The notes: generated by a model from the sequence alone, not told the origin. 64,000 bases of DNA from Ailanthus altissimus (GCA_946807835.1 OX327711.1:14047501-14111500); one strand, 5' to 3'; shown: positions 12,024 to 25,020, numbered from the stretch's first letter. A program made the numbers and translations.

Positions 12024-14976
12024 TCGAAAAAAAAAAATTTCTTACAAAACTAAAGCATGCATCAAGCACAATAGAACAACACAAATTAACTGTGGTCACA
12101 AGAGATAATTATCCAAATGCTCATGGTTAGCATGTAGACTGATCCTTAAACATTAAGAGAGAACAGAACACTTCAGCATATTGTAACTGTAAAAAAATGT
12201 TATGACTGTGAGATGAGGCCTCTTGCGATTGTGTGAGATGAGGCTCTCTCATGTTTTCTAGCACCGTTGACAACCTACTTTAATTCTAGCTAAAACTGTG
12301 CTGGAAACAAGACGCCATATGAGAGACATTATGACTCAAAACAATGCTTAATTGGTCTTCTACCATACCATATGTTGACTTAAGTTAAGCTTCCTTATTT
12401 CTCTCCTAGTATTTAGTCCAGAGAACCTTCATAACAGTCACATGAATCAACTAACTTTGCTAGCAGGGTAGATGCTTGAGGTCCAATGGATGGCCGTCAT
12501 ACAAGAACAATCCATATACCAGTTTAGAAAACGTGATGGGAAATTCAATGCATATAAACCTTGAATGAGGATATTAGTTTAGCACAGTCTCCTATTAATA
12601 TAAATTGAGATGGTTTAACAGTTGAAAGTTCGGACCTTTCAAAAAAAAAACAGTTGAAAGTTCGGAATTCAAAAAAGGTTGCAAGGAAAAGCCTACAACA
12701 AAATCAACATGAGAAGTGAATTCAGTAAAAATTCCTAAGTACCCAAGTGCTCAAAAGAAATTGTAAATCCAAATCAGTACCATGCATAATTTCAATCAAT
12801 TAACTATTACAAACACATCAAGAAAACCTGCATTTATACAGGGAAAAGAAGCATGTAGGAATTGAGTCATACCGTAAAGCTACTAATTCGAGGAGATCCA
12901 ACAAACAGTAGTTCATTCTGATCAGTGTAGAAGGCTTGCATATGGAAAGTACTAGTTCTATGTAATGTAACAATCTTCGCACTTGGAAATGGTTGGCCTT
13001 TAGGAAAAAGCATGCCATTTGATAGTGTGCAAATTGGACCTTTCTCAGATGAGAATCCAATGGAGAAAGGAAAGGAATCTTCAACCTGATAACAAGCAAA
13101 CTTGGAAAGATAATTCTTGATACCGGAATAAGAGCCTGCAAGTAACAGAACATATGCAAGTGCATGCATCTAGTCATAAAAAAGGTTAAAATACGAACAA
13201 AGATATAAAAGTAGTTGTCTCTGCAGCCTCTGTTTCGTAAAGGAGCCTGATTTGAAAGATTTGTTTCATTTTCCAAATGTTTCAACATAGACCATCCACA
13301 AATATACTTTCAAAAAGAATATTGAATCATAGTCAAGCCAACCGTGTTTTTATTGTATTGAAAACTGATAACCATTGACAAACACCTATATGTACAGGAT
13401 GAATTAACCATATATCTAAAGAAGGGCAGGCTTTTAATTATTTTGCAATAGAAAATGAACAAAAGAGATTTGAACGATAAATAAAAATTCAATCCATTCT
13501 TCTGAACACGTAACCAGATCAGAATAACCGGCTGTCACCAAAAATACCTATCCACTAAATGGTAACATAAGCATAAGTTGGAACATAAAGGCAATTCAAC
13601 CAAAAAGAGAGAAAAGTTTATATGCCCGCTCAGAGACACCATTGACAAAATTCAAGTACAGAAAACTAATTGCAGAAGAAAAACATACAAATAGATAGCA
13701 TGAGAGAAAAGGAAAGACCATTAGCAATGGAAATCATATTGATCAAATTAAAATATCAGATCATTTATAAAGCAATTGCCATTTCACTAAAGATAAACAC
13801 AAACCTCAAACTCTCTAACACGGAATAGTGAGCTGAGCATTGCACACTGAAGAGCACAACCATGAGCCACACACTCACTTGTATTTATTGTCCGTCCAGG
13901 CTCTCTATTGAAGAGAGTAGCTAGCATCCTTGAAATAGCGGGTATCCGAGAACCTGAACCAACTAGCTCAACTGAATGGATTTTCTCCACAGTGAGACCA
14001 GAATAAGCCAAAGCCTTCTGACAAGGAATCCTAATCCTCTCCAGCAGATCTGATGACAGCTTCTCAAACTCTTCCCTCCTAATAAAACCCCTGACATCTT
14101 TCTCATTCATCAGCACTCAATATTAAGGGGTGCCTCAGCATTTGCACTCAAGACCTTCTTCAGTTTCTCACATGATGCCCTCAGCCTAATTGATGCCTTG
14201 ATATTTGTATATACATCTATGTTGTACTGCTCCTTGAACTGTGAAGCAAAATAACTAAACAAAACCTTGTCAAAGTCTCTCCCTCCCAAGCTTGCATCAA
14301 AAGCATGAGAAAGTATCTTCACGCTTCCACTTTCTAAAGATGCAACACAGACCTGCATGTCACAATGACCAATGTCCACAAAAACAACATAAGTTGGACC
14401 CACATTTGAAAAGTCTGTGTTGTAAAGACCATATCCAAGAGCAGTAGCAGTACAATCATGCATTAATCTCAATGGCTTCAAACCAGCAATTGTTGCAGCA
14501 TCCAAATAAGCACGTCTCTGGTCATCTGCGAGGTAACATGGAATCCCAATTACACAATGCGAGATGGGCATCTTTATGTTCTTCTCAGTTATCTGCTTCA
14601 AATGTGAAAGCAACATTCCCAATATCTGAACTGGAGTAAATGTATGAGTTTCCCCCAAATACTCTATCCGAACCAAAATTCCACCATCTTCACTCTCACA
14701 AGTTTCAAACGGAAACAACTTAAGGTCAATTGGCACATTGGCTTCCCTAAATTTCCGACCAAGCAATCTCTTAACCTGAGAAATTGTTGATTTGGGGTTC
14801 AACGTTGCAGAAGCAGCTCCAGCAGAGCCAAGGAACCTCTGCCTCTCACTAAATGAAACCACAGTTGAGGTCTCCCGCTCCGATTCATCATTCAACAAAA
14901 CATCCAAAACCCCATCTTGCTTCACAACGGCAATCACACAATTCTCATTCCAAATATCAAACCCCACCAGACTCAT

Positions 14977-17900
14977 TTTTTTTCACAAAACTTACAAGTA
15001 CAATCCTCCAAAAGTTCCACACTTCACACCACCATATTCATCATCACAAATTCGAGTTACAAATCCTCACTCTAACTTCACCATCTATAGCAAATCAAAA
15101 CGATTGAACTGCCTCAGACTTTGCATAAATTAAAAATAAGTTCGACCAAAAAATATTAAAAATCAACAACAAAAACATTTTTAAAGAACAATAAAAATAA
15201 AAACAGCTGAAAAGGTTTGACTAGAAAGCTTATATTAAACGACAAAGAAAAACAGAATAAAACGACGGATGAAGAAGCGGATACATTGGATTTGAGCTGA
15301 ATTAAGAATTTAAAATTTTGCTTGCACACTTTCTCGACAACCAAACAGGAAATAAAATCGAAGGAATTGAAGAGACGTGCCTTGCTGAAGTGATTATGAG
15401 CTGATGAATGCGCGACGGAGCACTCGCAAATGCAAGGGGCTTGATGGACAATTAGATTGTAAAAAGATCTATGACTATCACTATCACTATCACTATGTTG
15501 CAAGAAAATTACAAAAAGATTTGGATTAAAGGCAAAGGAAAAACATAAACAGAGCGTCAGAACAAACAGAAACAGTGCCTTGCAAAGCGGGTTTTTTTTT
15601 TTGCGTTTGTTGATGTCCCCAAAAAGCATTGATCCTTTGACGTACTGTGGAATCAAAGATTGGATATTTTTATTATTCTCGTAAAATTTATTTGAGATTT
15701 ACATTAGATAATCAAAATTATTCTTTTTTTACCTTTATAAAAATTATTTTTTAAAAAAATAACAAAAAATTTTAGAAATATAAACCGAATCTGAGCGAAA
15801 TGAGAAGGGCACATCTCTTGCCCTATTTGACTAATAACCAAGATATGAACATTGTTATTATAAATATATTAGTAACAATTTTAACCATAAATCAAAACTT
15901 TAATTTAATGTTAATAAAAATACATATATATTTTTAAGATAGTTGCTAGTATTTTTTTTTTAAAACAATTTTAATATCATTAATAAATAAAATTTATTTT
16001 ATAAAATAAAAAATTATCGAAATAACAAAGATAAAAATTTATTGATGATTGTTTAGACTTGACACTTTTTTTATAAAAAAAAATAAAGAAATTTTATAAC
16101 TAAAGATTATTACAGATAAATTTTTTATTCTAAGAAAATGAATATACCTTATTTTATGCAAGAAAAATTTTACCTCATTAAAAAAGAGTTGCTAATTTTT
16201 TATATGATAGAATATAGTTAAAAATTGCAAGTCAAAGATTTTCAAGCATGCCAAACAATTGACTCCATTTTATCGGTAAAGATGTATTCATATGTAGATG
16301 GATTTTGCCCTTATTATTCTACCCCTTTCCATCTTGTTTATATCCTTTTTCTTCTTTGTTTGTTTTTTTCCTCCCTTTATCAAAAGCTTTATTTTCTTTT
16401 CTGCAAACAGGTGAAAGCACCTTTTTCTTTTAAATTTCATTCTTCTTAATCGAAATTCCCCATTTTACAAACATTACGATTGATTTATATATATATGATA
16501 TCTGGATGGAAGGTAGAGTGAAATACCACCATTCTTGTTTTTACATGTATATTTTTTGTTTAAAAATTAAATGAGAATGAAAATTTTCATTTACGAAATA
16601 TTAATTTATACATTACTAATTTCATCAATGATTGTCGCCAGACCATTGATGTCGAAGTGACTTGTAGTTTATATTATTAAATTAAAATAATGAGATTGTT
16701 TACATCAAAAAGCATGAGAAGAGTCTAAAAAAATAAAGAGATAAGTGGTTGATAATGATGGCAATGTAACTCTACTTACCGCTATCAAACTATTATGGTG
16801 GTTATCACTTTTTCTTCATTCTCAATATTCCTTCAATGTTTTATTAATGAAAATAGCTTCATTATTGCTTAGGCAAGTAGCGAGAGAAAGAAAGAAGATT
16901 CAAGTGCCATAGGGCAAGCCTTGTCAAACTAGAATTGGTTGAAGTGTTGGCCAACTCTTCCCAGCTCTACCCCCCCTTCTTCCCTGGGATAACACACATC
17001 CTTCCAAGCTATGTTGGCACCCATTTCCCAAAGAAAGATTCTCATTATTGTTCAATTTGGGAGGAGACAAAATTGTATGTCCAATCCAATAATGTCAGTT
17101 AATCCACCTTTGATCATCGGTAACTAACCCGATTACAGGAGAAAGTGACGGCAACAACTGATCTGACCAACAATTGATTGTTTTCTTTTTTTTAGGTTTT
17201 TATTTTTTTAATTTATTTTTAAAATATTAATTATATGATAACACGTATTATTTTTAATTTATTACATAATAATAAATATCATTTTTAATTTATTATATTA
17301 TCACACGTGTTATTTTATTTAATGTATTTTATTATTTTTGTAAAAATAAAAAATAAACTTATTATTTTACAGCATATGTTACTTGTGATGAAATTAAAAA
17401 TTAAAATGATGAAAAAATCAATATAAAATTATGCCTTGTGTTTTTTTATGGATAGATATACAAAATTGTACTTTTTATTATTTAAATTAATAAATTTTAT
17501 TATTTATAAGGGATTTTTATCATTTTTAAAATCACACGTGTAGCAATTCTTTTTTTCAAACCTTAAGAGTTTGATTGTCTTTTTTTCTATTAATTTTAAA
17601 TCTTATATTTGTTTTTCTATTTTGTATGCAATTTTTAAAAATATTATTTTATATTTTAATAACATCAAATGCAAATAAAACCTCTTCCCAAATTTGTGTA
17701 AATATGATTCAAACTTCATATTCTTATATTAACTCAAAGAGACTTTAGCACCGCTTAGTCACTTGAATGTAGGGACAACCCAAAAAAAAGTTTATTTTTT
17801 AAAATTTTGTATGTACACAAAATTTGATATAATCAAATATAAATAAATACTGAAAAAATAAGTCTATTACGTTGCATGTTTTTGTATTTATCATTGTTGT

Positions 17901-18628
17901 ACTATAATATTTACAAAAAAATAATTATAAAGAAAATAAAATTAATATTTCATCTTTTCACAAAATTTGAGTATTCATCAAAGTAAGTTTGAAAAGTGTA
18001 ATATTAAAATCTAACTTCAATGGTGCGACTGGCGAAGCTTTATGCCGAACGGAGAGAGAGATTAAATGAAGATCGCAGTGTGAAAAGCAAGCACATGGTG
18101 GCATGAGAAATACACCCAATACTTTGAAATGTGAAGAATGACTTTGAAAATGAGCTGGTTAAATTAAAGGCTCAACTCAACGCCTACAGAGATAACGTGC
18201 ATCCAACCTGTTTATAGAGAGATGCCATACTCATGCTCATGCTCATTCATGCATCAAACAAACAAAGAGTAGTTGAGAGATCAAGGTCTGCCATTAATGT
18301 AGAGTAGCTGCTGCTTGCTAGTTGCCCCTTCAAGACTAATTTTAACCAGCTTTCTTTTGAGTTATATGCTGCCAGATTATGAACCCAGACTTTTTTTTTT
18401 CCTCTGGTTTCTTGATAGATGTCTTATAGAACAAAAAGAAGTACAAAAATGTGAAGAAGAGATTCTCAGTAGTAAGAGTTTTAAAAATAGAGAGAAAGTT
18501 CAGAAAAACCAACTGTAAATTGATTGATGTCTATATCTTAAAATGATATTAAGTCACCTTTTTATTGTTCTTTTATTGATATAAATCTTAACAAACAGAA
18601 ATTCTATTACATATGATCAAGTTTGTTT
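14977..18628. other. Long AT-rich intergenic region, no gene seen
   Basis: The first 700 bases are the old 5' flank of the HSP70-16 relic. Four (ATCACT) units form a short repeat at 15473-15496. The remainder is AT-rich with short open frames only (for example 16225-16449, a hydrophobic 74-codon frame with no supporting features). I see no homology to known proteins. Confidence 0.6.
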
Positions 18629-18648
18629 ATTATTATTATTATTATTAG
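18629..18648. repeat. (ATT)n microsatellite
   Basis: About seven ATT units directly border the hAT-like repeat that follows. Confidence 0.9.
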
Positions 18649-19229
18649 AGGGGTGAATAAAATTTGGTTCGATTCGATTTGATTTTTTTTTATTTTAATT
18701 TATTTTAAATGTATTTTTTTAATTGAATTGAAAATAAATTAAAATTAACTGATTAATTTTATGAAAAAAATTAATTAAAAATTATTGAGATATAATTTAG
18801 AGAGCAAACCAAATGTATTGGATACGCGAAAATAAAAAACGGACGCAAAATGAGGAAGAGAGGAGAAAGTCTGGGTACCGCGGTACCCTCGACAGCAAGT
18901 GAGCGCCATGACGCCAGGAGCCCAACGTCGCGATGCTAGACGCAAGTTCATCTAGCGCTTAATGCGGAAAAAAGAGTTTTTCATTTTATTCTGTCTCCTA
19001 CTTATTTTAAGTCTCCTTAAAATGACTCTCACATATTTATAGTTAACTTAAATCGTTTTAAAATTTTTATAAATTTTTTTTATTAATTTGTAAATATATT
19101 TTTATGATCATAGTATTTCAAATATTTACTTCTTACACTCAACAAATTTTAAATAAATAAGAACCGAATAAAAAACGAAATCGAAATTTTTTGAAATTTT
19201 AGATTCAATCAAATCGATATCCACCTTTA
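18648..19229. mobile_element. hAT-like MITE carrying a GC-rich LTR-like block
   Basis: The left end GAGGGGTGAATAAAATTTGG and right end AAATCGATATCCACCTTTA form a loose inverted pair rich in TTCGATT tracts, like the better-defined element at 21367-21823. Inside, 18825-19060 is unusually GC-rich and includes the perfect 16-bp palindrome GGGTACCGCGGTACCC (18873-18888) and GAGCGCCATGACGCC. This block resembles the U3 part of the LTR at 30284-31099, so an LTR fragment may be nested here. No target duplication was found. Confidence 0.45.
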
Positions 19230-20462
19230 GGTACTAATTATAATTAAATTTATGGATAATTAGAATCTGTTAAAAACACAATTGAACGGTCAGACGAGGA
19301 TTTGTTAAGATATTGTTTCATAAATTGACACGTTACTAGTGATCAAAAGTTTGAGGAGTCTGAATGGTAAGAATTATACATACGTAACATAACCATAAGA
19401 TAAAACAGGAAATACAAATTGGGAAACATTAAATAGCCTCCGTCGTCAAGATCAAGAGAGGGATATGGGTTGCTGTGCTGGCCACTATCCGACCAATCAA
19501 TTAATAGGTAGAAAGGACAGGTAAGGACAGTACGGCCTTAGCCATTACGCCATTGAAGCAGCTTCTATGTACCTTGATCCTTGATTATGATTTCTCAAAT
19601 GTAATCAATTCCGTTAATGTATATTACGCTCAAATGGATTCCCCCATTTTTTTTCCTTCTGTTTTCACATCTATAAAGTGTGCGACGGTCTATGACTAAT
19701 TAAATTAATAGTGACAAATTTCGGTCGAAATCTAACTTATAATTGATGAGACTTCCACCTGCGCTATGAATTTTGGTAATTTTTTTTCTTCAAAGAAAGA
19801 AAAAATGGTTTCAATTGTGACATTGGTTCCAGATTTCAATGGTCGCACAGTGTTTCAATTAGATTTGCAGCTATCTTTTTATCCAATTTGACTGATAAAA
19901 TATAATTAGTCAAAGCGCAGCTACTCTTCATGTCTGTACTGTTACGTGCAAGCACATCTTAGCTTTTGAGCAGTCCCTGCAACTTAACTCAGCAGCATTA
20001 GTACTATTACACACTTTCAATAAGTTCCCTTTGACGTTCAGCCTTTTGTTTTTCCCCTTTTGCCACCTCTCTAGTTCTGATAATGCCAATTGTTAGCACA
20101 ACAATTCTAGAACTTATTCCTCTCGTGAATTACGGAATAAACTATTGCTGATAAGAAATCATTCTTATTCATTCTCGATAGCTACAACTAAAATAAAATT
20201 CAGCCATCTGGGCTTGAAGTAATTAACAATATCTAGTTGCAGAAGGACCAGAATTGTATGTTATAATTAAAGATCATTTGATGACCTTCAAAGGATAATT
20301 GAGCTCAGGTTCTACTATTACTCGAAAAATAGAAAAAAGAGAAAATGGAAATTTGGATAGAAAAAGCTATACTCTGTAGTTCATTCCATTGAAAAGAAGC
20401 ATTGCTATGATGACAAGAAAACAAAAGCAAAAGCAGTCATGTATCTTGCTGTAAGAAATAGT
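19230..20462. other. Intergenic stretch, no gene seen
   Basis: AT-rich sequence with no supported reading frame. The right end lies downstream of the 108-residue gene (minus strand) and probably contains its 3' UTR. Confidence 0.6.
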
Positions 20463-20482
20463 AATACATATATTCCCAACGA

Positions 20483-20809
20483 TCAATTGAACAGGGGAGG
20501 AAGAGTGGCAATGGTCTCTGATTGGCCGAAAAATCGCTTCCAGGTTTTTAACTGACTGATAACTTCCTTGTAAAAAGCGATTCTAGCAGCAGTTATGCTT
20601 ACTAACATGCTCTTTCTCAACTTCTTTAATCTTTTCCCGATCTTGACCTTTAACCTGCACAATCTGATCCGCAGAAACGATGGTTTCGCCGGAGAATCTG
20701 CTTGCTGCAATACTTTGTAGATCAAAAACTGTGCCCTTCGACGACTCACCTCATCCGGATCTTCCTTGTCAAGTTTTGAGTAAGCACAGTTTCTCCTCAA
20801 AAGGGTCAT
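20483..20809 (-). CDS. Small basic plant protein of unknown function, 108 aa
   Basis: An intact single-exon frame beginning MTLLRRNCAYSKLDKEDPDE. I do not recognise a named domain. Visible features are an acidic patch DKEDPDE (residues 14-20), a segment RRRAQFLIYKVLQQA (23-37), a strongly basic helix-like stretch around RLKVKIGKRLKKLRKS (52-67), and a C-terminal part with aromatic residues (KTWKRFF, 88-94). There is no signal peptide or membrane segment. The reality of the gene is supported by a TATAAATA box about 95 bases upstream and by a decayed tandem copy at 28.0-33.4 kb that keeps the same reading frame over DKEDPDEVS and AQFLIYKVL. The basic stretch could bind nucleic acid or membranes, but this is a guess. 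Confidence 0.75.
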   Translation of the reverse strand: MTLLRRNCAYSKLDKEDPDEVSRRRAQFLIYKVLQQADSPAKPSFLRIRLCRLKVKIGKRLKKLRKSMLVSITAARIAFYKEVISQLKTWKRFFGQSETIATLPPLFN

Positions 20810-20901
20810 TTTGAAAAGAAATTGATTTGATCCCAGATGAGAGAAAGAGAAATTAAAGAGATGAGCAAGAGAGACAGATGTAAGAAGCTTTGAATGAGTT
20901 G

Positions 20902-20909
20902 TATTTATA
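20902..20909 (-). promoter_or_regulatory. TATA box of the 108-aa gene
   Basis: TATAAATA on the minus strand lies about 95 bases upstream of the start codon at 20809. The same box (TATATAAATA) is kept in the tandem copy near 33330-33345, which supports its role. Confidence 0.6.
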
Positions 20910-21366
20910 GAGAGTTGAAGAGGAAGGTATGGAGAAAGTCATCATATGGTGATGAAGCAGTGCATGTGCACTAATGTTATTGTAGAAAAATAATAACTAA
21001 TATATAATGGTGAATAAATCAGGCCTCTTAGTTGGCCTCTTACATCATAATGTGAAAACTTACCTACTCTAGCTGTGCGCAGCCATGCATGCCATAGATG
21101 AAACTCCTCTTTTTTAATAAAACAAATAAATGATTGATGTCGATCGAGTTTTCTAATGATCAATCTTCGTTAGTCTAAATCATGCTTACAATTTTTTTTT
21201 TTATCAACAAATGTAATATATATAATTTCATTGATAAAAATCACTAATATTGCATGAAGGACCACTAATATAATAATAATTAGAGAATTATCGAGACATT
21301 ACGTTACATCGATTCATTGATGTACGCTTGAACTTATTCTCTTATATAGAAGAGACACATACTAAA

Positions 21367-21823
21367 TAAGGGTGAACAAATAAAATTAAAAATTAAAAAA
21401 TCGAATCGAACCGGTCAGTTCAATTTGGTTCGATTCAATTTTTTCATACAAAAAATCGTTCGATTTTTATTTGAGAAAAATCAACCTGTCCAATTCGGTT
21501 CTGGTTCAATTTTTTTCAAATAAAAACTGAACCGAAAAAATTAATTTTTAATTAAATAATATTTTTTTACCACGTAACATTTATTTATTAGATAATTAAA
21601 AATATTAACATATACTTAATCATATATAAATTCTTTCTAAATTTTAAAAAAAAATTCTTAATTTTTTAAATAAAAAAAATCGAACTGAACCGAACTAAAA
21701 AAAATCAATTCAATTTTCAACTATAAAAAAATCAGTTTCAATTTTTTTTTTCAAAAAATCAAATTAGACCCATCCGATTCGATTTCAAAAAAAATTAAAT
21801 CGAATAAGACCGTACCCACCTTA
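21367..21823. mobile_element. hAT-type MITE with perfect 8-bp target duplication
   Basis: The element begins TAAGGGTGAACAAA and ends GTACCCACCTTA, and is flanked by identical 8-bp sequences ATACTAAA at 21359-21366 and 21824-21831. The 8-bp duplication and TAAGG ends fit the hAT superfamily. The interior is made of TTCGATT / AATCGAA tracts with no coding frame, so it is non-autonomous. Confidence 0.85.
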
Positions 21824-21831
21824 ATACTAAA

Positions 21832-23984
21832 CCTCAAAATTATCCTTACCATTAGGGATCATTATTTCTATTAAAAATAAAAAAAATCCTAACTTCACAT
21901 AAGAGGACAAAAACTATCTTAACATAAAAGGAACCCAAAATACACCATCATATAACTTACAACATCCTCCGCCATTTTCAACAATTAATCCATTCAAATC
22001 CTCAACCATCTACCGATACCATAAAATATACAAAATAACAATTAAAATTAGTAAAAAAATTCAAGTCGCCAAACCAACGAAAAATGGAGCTATTGGAACA
22101 CCAAATACTGACGGACCGTTGGATCTTGCTTGCACTGGGTGGCAACGGAGTTGCTCTACGCAAGTGATAACGGGGAAGCTTGAAAGCCACCGAGCTTTAC
22201 TTTCTCACCAGATCAAGGGTTAAACTTGGTTATTGATGAGCATGGTTTTCTCCGGAGGCAGTGCTTACTTGTCCGACAGTGGCTAACAGCGATGGTGAAT
22301 TCCATAAGCTTGTTGAAGGAGAACATAGGTAATGGCACTCCGTGGAGGCTTGGCGGAGTCTAGTGGAGGCTCAATTGAGGCTGACGGAGGCTTGCTGGGT
22401 TGCTTGCTCGAGCTAAGTCACCAAAATAGAAAAACATTTAAAAAAAAAAGAAGAAAAAGAAATGTGTCCACTAGAGAAATGATCGAAAGCCCCCTCTACA
22501 TTTGAAAGGAGAGAATTGAGAGCATTTTTGTGGTGTTTGTTTATTTAAGCTAGATTATAGTATTGACTTTACTACTGGTATTGTGGGAATTATTGCACAG
22601 GATTGAATTATTGTGAGAATCATGCCTACATTTGAGTTGAAGAAAGAATTGATTTTTCATATAGGAGGCTATTGATTCTAATTCCGAATCCGTGTAGTAA
22701 CAAAATTAGTGATGCTAAATTTATAAAAATGAAATATAAAATTAATTTTATTTAATTTATAAATATCTTTAAAGTATCGCTTAATATCAGTAAAACTCAT
22801 TAGTTTAAAAAATAAACAATAATGTTTAACTATTAAAAAATATTATGTTAAAATTAATATAATTATGTAAAATGATTAAATTATTCTTTGAAATATATTC
22901 TATTCTGTAAAGTACTATTTTTTAAAAAAAATTAATAATAAATTAATTTTTTTAAAATTTTTGAATTAATAATATTAATATTTTTAAAATTTTAAAATAA
23001 TAAAAATAGAACCAGCAAGCACTAATCAGTGGCCAAACTAGCCGCTGGTTACCAACGGCCTTTGTGTTTTATTTATTTATTATTATTATTTTAAAAATTA
23101 AGTATTTGGATATAAAGATAATCTTGTATGAATAAAAAGATAAATGTGTTTGGATACAAAGATAAGAATTTTTGAATAAAATAACATTGAAGTGACAAAA
23201 TTACCCTTTTGACAATTAATTTTAATAAAAAATTCTTTAATAATTATACATTATTATCTATTTTTTAAATTATTAATTTTTATTGAAATTAAACAATACT
23301 TCAAAAGCATTCATGATAATACCACTTGGGTCACTCATTAATGATTGCAATGTATTATTTAGTTGTTATTTTTTTCATTTTTTGAATTTATGTGTCAATA
23401 AACACCATTGATTAGAAAATGACAATTAATTACTACGTTAGGTAAGATATAAATTTTATATTTCATAGAGGTCTAGCATAAACTCAAATCTATTTTAAAT
23501 AAATTCAAATTAAATTTAAAGAAACTTAATTATTTTAAGGCAAATTTTTTAGAGAGCTTTTTTTAAAAGGCTAACAAATTACTTTTCATTCAAATTCAAG
23601 AATTAAGAACATGTTGATTGAATTAGTAGAAATTATATTTGAATTTTATAATTACAATTGTTATGTTAGTTATAATTGTGGACTATTAAGTAAGAGGGTA
23701 ACTGTAAGTTTAGATTTTGAATAAATGGGTAGTTGTAAATTTAAAATTTATGTTTAAAAGTTGTAACTTAACATCTTATATAATCTCTATAAACACTATA
23801 AAATTGAGAATAAAGAACAAAATTCAAAAAATAAATTTTTAAAATTTTTGTGTTCTTCTTTTATTTTTAAAAGGACTTAAACTTGTCCAAATTATTTTCT
23901 GTACGAAGCATTATTCATCACAGAATAAGTACGGAGATTTCTAAACATAAAAGAAAAGTTGAGATTGCAACTCGTATAATAGGA
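21832..23984. other. Unrecognised insertion-like stretch between duplicated blocks
   Basis: Positions 22060-22440 are clearly richer in G and C than the flanks (for example repeats of the type GGAGGCTTG and GTGGAGGCT) and hold only short frames. No part is matched in copy B of the duplication, so it probably arrived after duplication or was lost from B. The rest, to 23984, is AT-rich and featureless. I cannot assign it to an element family. Confidence 0.4.
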
Positions 23985-24701
23985 GCACATATTAATAGGA
24001 AAATTTGCGGCAAATTAATAAGTACAACAAACGAGCTAGCTATGTTATTGATATTGCTAATTGTGCCGAGTCTGTAATTTTGCAAATATGTCGAATTGAT
24101 TCGGCGCTGTAAATAATTGTGCAAATCTGCTAAGTTTATTTGATTTGGTGGTGCCAGTCATTCAAACTCCTTGCCTATTTGAAGAAAGTTTAGAGGAAAA
24201 ATTATAGGGGATCAAAGCATTTCAGCCATTGATTTACGATAAGAGAGAGATGAGAAAATATTTTTTTTAAAAGAAAATGTAGTTGGTGGATAAATAATAA
24301 AGGGTATTACTCAACTCAACCATGCATGTGGATGAAATTGCTGGATAATTATGAATTTGTCTGGTGAATGTGAGTCAATAAGATCAACGGCTGGACAATA
24401 TTTTGACTTAAATTAACTATATATAAGATTGCAGAACAATATTTTAAATTCTTCCATGTAACATGTCTTTAAATAAACACACCGATCGTCCAAGTAAAAT
24501 TATCATATGAAAAATCAGACGGCAAGTGTTTTTAGCTTCTTGGGCTTGTGATCAGCCGAGTACTTAAAAGGTCAAAAGATAGAGCATGAGCCCCGCCCCA
24601 TTAGAGAACAGACATAATTTCCACCGGCTTGAAGCATCTTTGAAAAAAAAAAGATTAATAAATTTAAATTTAAATGTTACTTTGACCACTAAAATGAGAT
24701 A

Positions 24702-24877
24702 TTAACACTGTCACCCCCCTAAGGTTAGCAAAAAGTATATTTTAATAATATCTTTAATTTTAATTATATTATTATACTTTTACTTAATTAAAATGGTAAA
24801 AATATCCTATATTAAAATTAAAATTAAAATTGTTATCAAAATATAATTTATACCAATTTTGGGGGTGACAGTGTTAA
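24702..24877. mobile_element. Small MITE, 176 bp
   Basis: Near-perfect terminal inverted repeats: the left end is TTAACACTGTCACCCCC and the right end is its reverse complement, GGGGGTGACAGTGTTAA. The interior is AT-rich and non-coding. The equivalent point in copy B of the duplication (near 34735) lacks it, which points to insertion after the duplication. Confidence 0.75.
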
Positions 24878-25020
24878 TGCCCCCCGTTGGAATAGAAGAA
24901 GAAATATTACGTCAACTGAAAGTTTAATAGTAGACAAGGGCAACCTCACATAAGTTGACTTTTCAGTGGGTGGGTGGTGCCATTTCTGTGAGAGTCAACG
25001 CGCTGACAACAATTTGCTTT

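Larger units (their letters stand above)
8877..14976 (-). pseudogene. HSP70-16: HSP70-16-like chaperone pseudogene (9 exons)
   Basis: Translated exons match the Hsp110/HSP70-16-type plant chaperone (as I recall, about 760 residues in Arabidopsis) from first residue to last. Exons by homology and GT/AG sites: 14976-13805 (nucleotide-binding domain, start MSLVGFDIWNENC), 13085-12873, 11556 to about 11460, 11367-11266, 10910-10710, 10620-10474, 10388-10254, about 10157-10031, 8946-8877 (stop at 8877-8879). The domain order is the ATPase domain, the beta-sandwich domain (SFPFSIGFSS), then the helical C-terminus (EEWLYEDG, PIENRYED). Lesions: a 1-base deletion at about 14112-14114, giving TGA after LNIEC; TGA at 10764-10766 after QDLKME; TGA near 10143-10145 and a further frameshift in the exon ending at 10031; no donor seen after 11460. 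Several independent breaks argue against one sequencing error. The first 288 codons are still open. Confidence 0.85.
20463..25020. repeat. Segmental duplication, copy A
   Basis: This stretch holds the intact 108-aa gene, its promoter and about 1 kb of matching far-upstream sequence (about 23985-25020). The same order occurs again in copy B (28013-34830). Matching landmarks include GAGAAAGTCATCATATGGTGATGA (here near 20935, read in parts), a block ending TTTCCACCGGCTTGA near 24620, and a block around GGGTGGGTGGTGCC near 24970. The middle, 20990-23985, is not matched in copy B and contains a hAT MITE and an unrecognised insertion. The breakpoints are estimates. Confidence 0.7.

Noticed and set aside
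12818..13288. 156-codon frame, minus strand
   Set aside because: It runs over HSP70-16 exon 2 in the wrong frame; the correct frame reads SFPFSIGFSSEKGP.
15156..15656. 166-codon frame with hydrophobic stretches, minus strand, upstream of HSP70-16
   Set aside because: It has Phe/Leu-rich composition as expected from AT-rich sequence, covers a microsatellite, and has no homology I recognise; probably chance.
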